From positions 62,001-126,000 of the forward strand of contig NZ_JACHLC010000005.1 in NCBI RefSeq assembly GCF_014207845.1: a stretch of 64,000 bases of DNA. The letters run 5' to 3'. The translations under genes were made by a program, and so were the position numbers. The notes under the pieces are model-generated. The model ran no database searches and was not told the DNA's origin. It saw only the letters and a list, made by a program, of their open reading frames with translations. This stretch comes from Chryseobacterium shigense. GTDB taxonomy: Bacteria > Bacteroidota > Bacteroidia > Flavobacteriales > Weeksellaceae. Shown in pieces: positions 33,995 to 41,900 of the stretch (positions are counted from its first letter, which is position 1; every line of letters begins with the position of its first letter).

Positions 33995-36034
33995 ATGACT
34001 GTATCAAAAAACCAATTTTATTCTTTAGAAAATATTGCCAATTGGCAATTAAAAGGTGATGAGAAGATTAAGTTGCCAATTTTACAAAGATCTTTTGTAT
34101 GGAAGCCAAATCAAATAGAAACTGTTTGGGATTCGATTTTGAGAGGTTATCCTATTGGAGCATTTCTTTTGGCAGAAACTACGGATAGTACCTTTGAATT
34201 ATTAGACGGTCAGCAACGTTCCACTTCAATTTCTTTAGGATTTTTTAATCCTTGGGAAGAAGGTTCTGCAACATTTTTTGATAGTAAAAATAAAAATTAC
34301 TATCATATTCCTACGGTTTGGATTGATCTGAATCCTGAAAAAGTTAGTAATACTAATAGATATTTAATCAGAGTTCTCACAAGATCTCATCCTTGGGGTT
34401 ATCAAGCAAAAAACAATAGTTCTACTCTAAGTATCTCTGATCGAAAAAGAGCATTAGATATTTTTAGGAATGCTGGAAGAAATGTAAAATATACTGAGCT
34501 GAAAAATATCGATGTTTTTCCTTTTGATGCAAATCTTCCCATTCCATTAGTTTTTCTATTAAAATATATTTATGGAAAGCAAGATGCTACATCTTCAAAA
34601 GAAAAATTAATTAATCAGATTGCTGATATAAAAATGAATAATCAAAAAGAGAGCTTATATGAAGAGTTCATTTCTTCAAATGCTTTCGATGATTTTATTG
34701 ACGAAATAAGCAAGAATTTGACGAGTTACTCAATTCCAGCAATAGTATTGAGTAATTCATTAATAAAAGTAGCTAATAGCCAAGAAAAAGAGGATCCTAC
34801 ACTATTTGTAAGATTAAATTCACAAGGAACTCCTCTTAATGGAGAAGAGTTAATTTATTCGATCTATAAGGCTGAATTTCCAAAAAGTAAAGAATTAGTA
34901 GAATCAATCAGTGCTGATTTTATTCAACCTTCAAGATTGTTATCATTTGTTAATAGGTTGGTTTGGTCTGACTTAAGTCAAAATAATTATCCAAATTCGT
35001 TCAGTGTAAATCAATTTAGAGATAGATTAAATAATTTAGATTTTTTAAAAAGGTTGGAAGACTTTATTGGTAGTGATAATGAAAGTATGGCAAATAAAGT
35101 TTTTAAAAGATCATTTGATATTTTATTGTCTGAAAATAAAATCAAATTACCAATAATCTTAGTGAAAAGTTTAATAAATGATTACCCAGAAATCTTTCTT
35201 TTTTATCTAAATTGGATTTATATTCATTATTACAACATCAAACCAGAGAGTTTCTCAGAAATAAAAAAAGGCTTTTTCTATTTAACATTATTTACTTTGG
35301 ATAAAAATAAATTACCAAAAGAAATATGGGGTGAGTCGTCAAAATTATCTTTCTGGACTTATCAAAGCTTACAAAAACTTGCTTACAGCAATTATCTATT
35401 TATTACAATGCCTAAAATATCCGATCTGCAAGTAGTTTATAAAATGGTGATTGAAAAGAAAGTCAGATGGAATGAGTTTTATCCTTCAAAGGAGGAATAT
35501 TTAAAACTTTTTGATAATGCTTTGGATGAAAAAGGTTTTGATGAAGGTGAAAAATCTGAGATTTATAAAAACCAATGGAACCATCTTGCAAATCAATTAG
35601 CTTGGAATCGTAACGTATTGATTTATTGTCAGAGAGATTATTTTAATAAAAACTTTCGGGAATTCAATAGTCTGGAAGTTTTAAGTGATACAAATAGACC
35701 ATGGGATTATGATCACATATATCCAAGTAGTTGGGTATATCAACAACAAAATGTTAATCCTCAAATTAGAGATTGGCATAATATGAATGCTAATTTGAGA
35801 GCTATTTCGTTAGAAGAGAATCGAAGTCATGGTAATCGTGAAAACCCTAAACTGAAAGCCGAAGATCTAGAAGCATCAGAATTCTTTATAACTGATGATA
35901 AGGAATATTGGACAAAAATTGAAAATCGAATATATGATGACCAAAAAGCAATGTATTTAATGAGTGCTTTTGTAACTAGAACTATCAATTTTTATAAAGA
36001 AATATACTTTTTTATTGTTGAAAAATCCCTTTAA
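33995..36034 (+). CDS. DUF262/DUF1524 single-chain GmrSD-like protein
   Basis: The 679-residue protein has an N-terminal DUF262 domain with LPILQRSFVW (27-36), GYPIGAFLL (51-59) and LLDGQQRST (69-77), the ParB-like nucleotide-binding core. Towards the C-terminus it has an HNH-type DUF1524 motif, WDYDHIYPSSW (about 570-580, H574), followed by NMNANLRAISLEENRSHGN. GmrS and GmrD supply these two parts in the type IV enzyme GmrSD, which cuts modified phage DNA, and single-chain forms are known in the family. The middle is helical. It is the first gene in the island and is followed by a hairpin. The exact target is unknown. AT-rich composition fits transfer. Confidence 0.85.
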   Translation: MTVSKNQFYSLENIANWQLKGDEKIKLPILQRSFVWKPNQIETVWDSILRGYPIGAFLLAETTDSTFELLDGQQRSTSISLGFFNPWEEGSATFFDSKNKNYYHIPTVWIDLNPEKVSNTNRYLIRVLTRSHPWGYQAKNNSSTLSISDRKRALDIFRNAGRNVKYTELKNIDVFPFDANLPIPLVFLLKYIYGKQDATSSKEKLINQIADIKMNNQKESLYEEFISSNAFDDFIDEISKNLTSYSIPAIVLSNSLIKVANSQEKEDPTLFVRLNSQGTPLNGEELIYSIYKAEFPKSKELVESISADFIQPSRLLSFVNRLVWSDLSQNNYPNSFSVNQFRDRLNNLDFLKRLEDFIGSDNESMANKVFKRSFDILLSENKIKLPIILVKSLINDYPEIFLFYLNWIYIHYYNIKPESFSEIKKGFFYLTLFTLDKNKLPKEIWGESSKLSFWTYQSLQKLAYSNYLFITMPKISDLQVVYKMVIEKKVRWNEFYPSKEEYLKLFDNALDEKGFDEGEKSEIYKNQWNHLANQLAWNRNVLIYCQRDYFNKNFREFNSLEVLSDTNRPWDYDHIYPSSWVYQQQNVNPQIRDWHNMNANLRAISLEENRSHGNRENPKLKAEDLEASEFFITDDKEYWTKIENRIYDDQKAMYLMSAFVTRTINFYKEIYFFIVEKSL

Positions 36035-36075
36035 CGAGAAGTTAATAAACTTTAACATGATTGTAATTGATTGAT

Positions 36076-36170
36076 TATCAAATTATTAATTTGATATTTT
36101 AATCTTTTTATCTATCTTAGCTGATTTTTTAATTGTTACCGATGTATGAATAAGAAAGTAACAATTAAAA
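36076..36170. promoter_or_regulatory. Two inverted repeats between DUF262 and integrase genes
   Basis: A perfect 8-bp hairpin, TATCAAAT-TATTA-ATTTGATA (36076-36096), followed by T-rich sequence may be a weak terminator. A 13-bp perfect inverted repeat, TTTTAATTGTTAC (36127-36139) with its complement at 36158-36170, is separated by 18 bases and ends 10 bases before the integrase ATG. It could be an operator or a translation-blocking structure (inference). Confidence 0.5.
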
Positions 36171-36180
36171 TATTATAAAA

Positions 36181-37334
36181 TGAGAAAACCAATCATTAAA
36201 GCAATCATCAGAACTGATAAGACTGATAAAAAAACAGGCGAATGTCCTATATGTATTCAAATCAGAATGAATGGAGATAAAAAAAGAATTTCAATCGGAG
36301 AAAAAATACATCCTTCGCATTGGGATACGGATGCAGGTCGTGCAATAGGCAAAGGATATGGAAATCTGAACAAGATGATTGATAAGCGAAAAAGCGATTT
36401 AGAGGAATTTTGCACAGATAGCATTATTGCAGGGTATCAATTATCATTTTCTGATATAGATAAATTTTTAAATGGGACAAAGAACAGCAATTTTTATGAT
36501 GTTTTCGATTCAGTCATGGAAATAAAGAAACCAAAAATTTGTGATGATACTAAATATAAGTATGCTACTTTACGTAGCAGATTAAAAGCATTTCAACCGA
36601 GAATATCTACTTCAAATATTGATGTTGCTTTTATCACAAGATTTGATAATTATTTAAAAGGCTTGAATATTGGAGATGGGGGTATTTACAATCATCATAA
36701 GTGCTTGAAATGTATTATAAATGAAGCTAATAGATATAAAAAAGCAAAAATTGAGCAGCCGTACGGTAAAGATATGTTTACAATTAAGACTCCAAAGCAT
36801 AAAACTGTTTTTTTAGATGAAGATGAAGTAGTTAAGTTTAAAGGTTTTAAAAGCGATAGTATTTTAGCTAATACAGTAAGGGATATGTTTTTGCTTTCCT
36901 GTTATTCAGGTTTAAGGTATTCTGACCTGTTTTCATTGAAAGTATCAGATATAGACTTTAACAAAGGAATTATATCAAAGAAGATGTTAAAAACTAAGCA
37001 TAATATTGATATTCCAATGAATAGTCAAATAAAAACATTACTCTTGAAATATATGGTAAGTCAAAAGTCCAATACAAAAATCTTTAGAGAGGTCAGTAAT
37101 CAAGTAGGAAATTCTATTCTGAAAGAAATAGCAAAAGAGTGTAAGATCAATAAAAATATAACATTTCATGTTGGACGTCATACTTTTGCTTCTTATTTGG
37201 TGAACAATTGTAATATCTCCCTTCCTATTGTAAGTAAGCTACTAGGACATGTAAATATTGCCAATACTTTGATTTATACAAATTCAAATATTAATAATCT
37301 TAAAAGCGTAATGAGTAATGTTCGTTTCGGATAA
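36181..37334 (+). CDS. Tyrosine recombinase (integrase) of the element
   Basis: The 384-residue protein starts with the N-terminal arm-binding domain common in Bacteroidota integrases (about 1-90), then a SAM-like core-binding domain (about 105-195) and the catalytic domain. The catalytic residues are visible: R246 in SGLRYSDL, a lysine near 271-273, H330 and R333 in HVGRHTFASYL, H357 in LLGHVNI and the nucleophile Y366 in TLIYTN. All are present, so it should be active. It lies about 2.4 kb from the attL core. It would catalyse integration and excision at the 16-bp tRNA repeat. Confidence 0.93.
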
Positions 37335-37395
37335 ATTAATAAATTTGTAAAAGATAAAAATATAATTAAAATAAAAGCGTAAGCTGTTTATTCTC

Positions 37396-37503
37396 GTTAC
37401 CGAAAACTGCCAATTTTCTAACGCACTGAGACTAAATAGTGAATCGCCCCGTCATGCGTGGGCTTTTCCTATTATGTGCGTTGGGTATGGCAGTACCTCG
37501 GTT
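37396..37503. repeat. Long imperfect inverted repeat downstream of integrase
   Basis: Paired arms occur in nested order: GTTACCGA/TCGGTTAC (7 of 8; 37396-37403 with 37498-37505), CTGCCA/TGGCAG (37407-37412 with 37488-37493), AACGCAC/GTGCGTT (37420-37426 with 37476-37482) and an inner GCCC/GGGC. The right arm contains GTTGGGT, which fits the GTTRRRY core of integron attC sites, but the left arm does not fit the complementary core fully. It may be a folded DNA recombination site, an RNA or an origin. GGTTACTAATA is also repeated at about 37500 and 37564. Confidence 0.5.
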
Positions 37504-37578
37504 ACTAATACGGTTTAAGTTCCACGCTTTTTCTATGTATTAAATTGCCGTTTTGGAACTGAATGGTTACTAATAATC

Positions 37579-38514
37579 ATGGGAAACTTTTCTTATCTGA
37601 TTCAGAAAAAATTTCGAGACCTGAACTCAGAACAACAACGAATCTTCATTAGTGAATTTGAAAGACGAAAAAAATCTGTAGGAATATCTTACCTGCTTTG
37701 GTTTCTTTTAGGATGGCATTACGCCTACCTTAAAAAATGGGGTTGGCTGATACTGTATATTTTTACCGTGGGAGGTTTTTTTATCTGGGCAATTATTGAA
37801 CTCTTCAGGATTCCTAAAATCGTTGAACAATATAATAATGATCTTGCTTTAGAAATACTACGGGATATTTCGATCATGTTTCCTGATGAGGTTCAGGATT
37901 CAGGTGATAAAGATGTTAATAAAAAGGCTGTAAATGACCTTTACATCACTCAAAAAATGCAGTCAGGAGAAAGTTATTCTTTTTATATCATAGTTGGTAT
38001 AATCATCTTGTTTAGCGTTTCTGCTTTCTTCTTAAAGCCTGATCGGGCTAAAATACAGAATAAGATTGTTGATGATATGATGATTTCACAACCTCAACTC
38101 ATAAAAACGTTTAAAAATATTTTTATTGGTGAAGAGCTCAGTGAGAAAAGTTCTGAAAATTTTATTGTGAATAGTATTTCAAAAAAAGGATACAAAAATA
38201 TCGGTATTTATGAGGAGGACTTAGTGATTCTAAGAAAATTGGTATTCAGAGATGAAAATTTACAAGAAAACCTCATTACAGCTTACGGAATATTGGGATT
38301 AACAAAGGTTGTATTTGAAGATGAAAGCCTAAAACATGAGGAAATTTTTAAAGAAAGAAAACAATCATACAAAATTAATGAATCCTATCCGCCTGCTTAT
38401 GAAAATACCTACAACTATTCTGCGGATAAATATAAATCGAGCGAAATCTATCAGGATGAATTCAACAATAGGAAAAATGAAAAATTGGAAGAAGACTCAA
38501 TACAAATCAATTAA
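37579..38514 (+). CDS. TM2-domain membrane protein, unknown role
   Basis: The 311-residue protein has a TM2-type pair of membrane helices (about 35-48 and 53-75, around SYLLWFLLGWHYAYLKKWGWL), a cytosolic stretch and a third helix (about 135-153, YIIVGIIILFSVSAFFL). The remaining 150 residues are hydrophilic and charged and carry no motif I recognise. It is followed after 2 bases by the exported protein gene, forming a pair that is probably island cargo. Function unknown. Confidence 0.7.
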   Translation: MGNFSYLIQKKFRDLNSEQQRIFISEFERRKKSVGISYLLWFLLGWHYAYLKKWGWLILYIFTVGGFFIWAIIELFRIPKIVEQYNNDLALEILRDISIMFPDEVQDSGDKDVNKKAVNDLYITQKMQSGESYSFYIIVGIIILFSVSAFFLKPDRAKIQNKIVDDMMISQPQLIKTFKNIFIGEELSEKSSENFIVNSISKKGYKNIGIYEEDLVILRKLVFRDENLQENLITAYGILGLTKVVFEDESLKHEEIFKERKQSYKINESYPPAYENTYNYSADKYKSSEIYQDEFNNRKNEKLEEDSIQIN

Positions 38515-38516
38515 TC

Positions 38517-39533
38517 ATGAAAAAAATAATCGTACTTATCACTCTGAGTCTTTTCTCAGTTTTTTATTCCCAAGATTCTTATGAAAACGAATTGAAGCAG
38601 ACTAAGCTGTTTGTAAAAGAAGTTTTGAAAAATCAGCCTTCAAAAGTTATTGAGTATGTTAAACTGACTGACGGTGGAATAAAACAAAGTAAAACCGATA
38701 ATCCAGTGGAAGAATTTGAACTTCAATGGGATTTATTCTATAAAATCATTAGAAAAAATAATAAAATTGTCTATATCAGTAAATCTGATGATTTATGGGG
38801 GCATATCGGAGATAGTAAAACATCCTATAACTACTACTTCAATGAAGAAGGAATCTTGGTTGGAGCTGAAAAAAGCTTAGATTTCTTTTTGCTAGATACC
38901 ACGTGTGCTAACCAGGTCAGATATTATGCTTCCTATACGAATGTAAAAGCTGAAAAGCTGGAAAAAGCCGAAATGTACAAAGATGATAACGGGAATATTA
39001 TTGATTTTACTTCCAGAAAATGTAAAAATAGTAAGGCGTATATTCAGGGTATTACCAATAGCTTAGATAAGATAACTTTTCGTGATGTTGAAGGATTTAT
39101 GATGGCAGAAAAAATTAAATATTATCGAACTGATAAAAATGAAAAATATATTGAGAATGAAAAAGAAAATCCTGTCTTTGGGAATCTTATAAAAGGAAGA
39201 GGAAAAGAAGTAATCCAAAATGAAAATACAGGAGATCCTTTAGGCGGTGATGGAAACGGTAATAGCAAAGTGGGAATTGATCGAAAATTAATAGGTTATA
39301 TTCCTGGAACAATGGGAAGAGGAGGAGAACAACCTTCTCATAGTTGCACGGCAAGAGGTTCTGTTACGATTGCCTATACCGTAGACAAGGCAGGGAATGT
39401 AGTTTCTGCCAGAAGATCGGGAGGGGGTTCAGATTCTTGCATTGTATCAACGTCAATTGGTTGGATCAAGAAATATGTAAAGGCTGAAAAAGCCGATGTA
39501 AGTTCAATGGGAACTTATAAGATTACATTTTAA
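38517..39533 (+). CDS. Exported protein with TonB-C-like C-terminal domain
   Basis: The 338-residue protein has a signal peptide (MKKIIVLITLSLFSVFYS). The long middle part has no clear family. The C-terminal about 80 residues (ARGSVTIAYTVDKAGNVVSARRSGG onward) resemble the TonB C-terminal fold, in which the G-x-V-x-x-x-x-x-V-D-x-x-G-x-V pattern is typical. It is probably periplasmic. It pairs with the TM2 gene upstream. The role is unknown; other possibilities are surface or stress proteins that borrow the TonB-C fold. Confidence 0.65.
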   Translation: MKKIIVLITLSLFSVFYSQDSYENELKQTKLFVKEVLKNQPSKVIEYVKLTDGGIKQSKTDNPVEEFELQWDLFYKIIRKNNKIVYISKSDDLWGHIGDSKTSYNYYFNEEGILVGAEKSLDFFLLDTTCANQVRYYASYTNVKAEKLEKAEMYKDDNGNIIDFTSRKCKNSKAYIQGITNSLDKITFRDVEGFMMAEKIKYYRTDKNEKYIENEKENPVFGNLIKGRGKEVIQNENTGDPLGGDGNGNSKVGIDRKLIGYIPGTMGRGGEQPSHSCTARGSVTIAYTVDKAGNVVSARRSGGGSDSCIVSTSIGWIKKYVKAEKADVSSMGTYKITF

Positions 39534-39921
39534 TGCTCTCTAAAGGGTGTATATTTAGAATATCAAGATTTTAAAGGAAAATAAAAACAAGAGGAAAGCA
39601 AGTAAAAGCATGATATGTTTTACTAAAATAATAAGTAAAAAATGCAAGTCATAATATAAGAAGAAACAAGTACGGGTAATCTGATCGGCTTCAGTGGAAC
39701 CGAAAGTAAAAACTTACTATTTAGAATGAATTTTATCTTTTAAAACTATACTTCACTGAGTAATACAAGTGAAAAGTTTCAAATATATTCGATGTGTGAT
39801 CTTCATAGGCGGCTTTTAGTCGTCTATTTTCGTGTTTTTTAACTTTTGTAAGAAAACTTTAACAAAAAATTAACGCAATTTTCAGGATTTTACTTTTGTT
39901 TCCCTGCTATTATATAAGAAA
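39534..39921. other. AT-rich gap upstream of the Rep-like gene
   Basis: 388 bases without a convincing gene. It contains a TACTTTTG -7-like box at 39891-39898, close upstream of the gene starting at 39934, but no clear -33 partner. An imperfect hairpin (GGCGGCTTTTAGTCGTC) lies at about 39809-39825. If the next gene is a replication initiator, its origin could lie here; I see no iterons. Confidence 0.35.
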
Positions 39922-39933
39922 GTGTTATATAAA

Positions 39934-41328
39934 ATGAGAAAATTAAAAGAAAGACGGTTTCTGTTCTTACTGAACCGCACTAACAAACTTAAAAAAAGAA
40001 TAGCAGTATTAGAATCTTTAGCATTAGAAAACATAAAATCCAAAGAAATTTTGACTGTAGAAGAAACGTTGGAGTTATTCAATATGAGCCGATCAACATT
40101 TGATAGATTAAGAAAAAAGGTTTTGATGCTCCTCAGCCCAATAGGAACGGGAAGATTTATGTTAATAGAGCAGAACTGGAAAAATTTTTACAAAAAAAGT
40201 AGTATGGTAGATTTAATTAAATTTTATCTTGAAAATGTATCGCTAAGCGATTATATCTTAGCGACAAAATTTATAAAAATAAGAGAGGAAGGTGGATTTG
40301 AAATTTTTAAAGCTGACCCTGATGTGATTTCTTTTTTGTCACAAAAGGTAAAAGCTGAAGATTGTAATTTACCAAAATCTGAAATTGTAGTTCAACAAGA
40401 ACATATTATCAAAAAGCTGTCATACCAGAATAAGTTCATCAGTTTTAAAAGAAAATTGAACGCAAAAGAAGGTAGATTGTCGGTTTGTCAAAACATAAGA
40501 AAAGACTTTATCCGCATCAAAAATTTAAATCCTTTTACTGATCTAAATTATTTGAATTTTGTTGAAATAATCGAACTGTATGCGCACGAGTTCGGGATTG
40601 AAAAAGAAAAATTTTGGAAGGCAAAAATTACTCAGGTCGAATTGGGGGTAAATATCAGGTTTAATATGAATATAGCTTCTATTATGAGTAGTGTTTCAAG
40701 AATGAAAGGTATGGAAAATACGCTACGAATTGGAAATACTGTTAATTTTAAAAATCAAAAATATGAAGTCTCTGTATATAATAAATTAGAAAGAGAATCT
40801 CAACAAAATGAAGTTTTCAAAAATGCAAGCAAGGTAAGAAGGAAGCATTTGGTAAAAAAAGTCTCAAAGAATAATAGCTTTATTAGGATTGAGCTGAGAG
40901 TGAAGCGAGTGAGTCAATTTAATCGGTTTTCCATAAAAAGTAAAATACGGACTCTGGAATCTATCAGAAAGAATTTTCATTCGTTGGGTAACGAATTATA
41001 CAAACTTTTTGTTAATATCTCATTTGTAAATGAAATTTCGCCAGATATTACTCAGGGTCTTGTGAAGTCTCAGTTAAATAGCAAGAGCGCAAAAGCTTTT
41101 GATGAATATTTGAAATTTCTAGGATTGAAATATTTTGGAGTTAAAAAGTTTATTGAGTTCGCATCTCCGATCTTGAATACAAATAATAGGAATAAATATC
41201 TTGCAAATTTGGAAGATATTTACAATCAATATAAAGGAGATGATGATTTTGTGAAAAAAGAGTTTCATCGGAAATTGTCAGCAAGGATCAATAAACTCGT
41301 CGTGCCTGCTATTTCAAGTAGTAACTAA
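39934..41328 (+). CDS. HTH protein resembling phage/plasmid replication initiators
   Basis: The 464-residue protein has a helix-turn-helix at about 40-70 (LTVEETLELFNMSRSTFDRLRKK) and later the phrases KITQVELGVNIRF, VSVYNKLERES and SFIRIELRVKRVSQF. These recall the beta strands of filamentous-phage gene II/X-type and related rolling-circle replication proteins, where such IELR and YNKL segments are conserved. I cannot point to a clear HUH motif, so this is a family guess. The start is an ATG at 39934 (MRKLKERR); an in-frame ATG four codons upstream is possible. It would allow the excised element to replicate. Confidence 0.5.
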   Translation: MRKLKERRFLFLLNRTNKLKKRIAVLESLALENIKSKEILTVEETLELFNMSRSTFDRLRKKVLMLLSPIGTGRFMLIEQNWKNFYKKSSMVDLIKFYLENVSLSDYILATKFIKIREEGGFEIFKADPDVISFLSQKVKAEDCNLPKSEIVVQQEHIIKKLSYQNKFISFKRKLNAKEGRLSVCQNIRKDFIRIKNLNPFTDLNYLNFVEIIELYAHEFGIEKEKFWKAKITQVELGVNIRFNMNIASIMSSVSRMKGMENTLRIGNTVNFKNQKYEVSVYNKLERESQQNEVFKNASKVRRKHLVKKVSKNNSFIRIELRVKRVSQFNRFSIKSKIRTLESIRKNFHSLGNELYKLFVNISFVNEISPDITQGLVKSQLNSKSAKAFDEYLKFLGLKYFGVKKFIEFASPILNTNNRNKYLANLEDIYNQYKGDDDFVKKEFHRKLSARINKLVVPAISSSN

Positions 41329-41340
41329 GGTTAATATATC

Positions 41341-41520
41341 TCTAAAACTATTATTACTAATATAGAAGATATAGTAAAGGGCAGAGGTGGATCAGACAAT
41401 TATAAAGCATCCGATGGACCAATATATATTCCTCTCAAAACTTTAGTGATGGGAGTTTCTAAATGAAGATACATTGAAAAAAGTAAGTCAATCTTAGAAA
41501 TGTACCTATTTAAGCTTTAA
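41341..41520 (+). pseudogene. Decayed gene fragment with in-frame stop
   Basis: A frame without a start codon encodes VKGRGGSDNYKASDGPIYIP and LKTLVMGVSK, stops at TGA (41464-41466), and continues in the same frame with RYIEKSKSILEMYLFKL to a TAA at 41518. The reading looks like protein on both sides of the stop, as expected for a dying small gene. I do not recognise the family. Confidence 0.45.
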
Positions 41521-41736
41521 AAATTTCTCACTAGGAAATCTGTTCGCTAAGTAATTTGAAATAAAATAATAATGGTTAAAACTAATACAAGCAAAGTCTA
41601 ATATAAAAATGTTGCAAGGATAAAATCGGAATTTTAAAATTTGTTTTTTATGTATTGCTAACTGTAATATTGCATGTTTGGAGAAATTTTTATAAAATAG
41701 GTTATTGCTGTAATTTTGCAATGTATTTGTTTAGAA

Positions 41737-41768
41737 AACAACGAGATTAATATCTCGTTGTTTTTTAT
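41737..41768 (+). terminator. Terminator before the GHKL operon
   Basis: An 11-bp perfect stem (AACAACGAGAT at 41737-41747 and ATCTCGTTGTT at 41752-41762) with loop TAAT is followed by T6. It insulates the next operon from upstream transcription. Confidence 0.8.
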
Positions 41769-41801
41769 TTTCAAACAATATTTTAAATTATTATTTTAGG
41801 C

Positions 41802-41809
41802 TATTTTTG
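41802..41809 (+). promoter_or_regulatory. -7 box TATTTTTG for the GHKL operon
   Basis: TATTTTTG matches TAnnTTTG and lies 30 bases past the terminator and about 90 bases before the first gene. No TTG at the usual -33 distance is visible, so support is partial. Confidence 0.4.
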
Positions 41810-41900
41810 TAGATTAGTTATTAGATATTTACAGCAACTATATTAGCCAGATACATATGCCTAAATATTAAAACCAATAATCCACCTTAATAAGATATTA

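Noticed and set aside
37396..37503. True integron attC site with cassettes
   Set aside because: Only the right core fits GTTRRRY; the left core deviates, no second copy follows the presumed cassette at 39.5 kb, and no integron integrase is recognised. It is kept only as an unexplained inverted repeat.
41506..41721. A 71-codon minus-strand gene in the gap before the GHKL operon
   Set aside because: The predicted protein has no sensible domain or start signal, and it runs against the terminator and decayed gene on the other strand.
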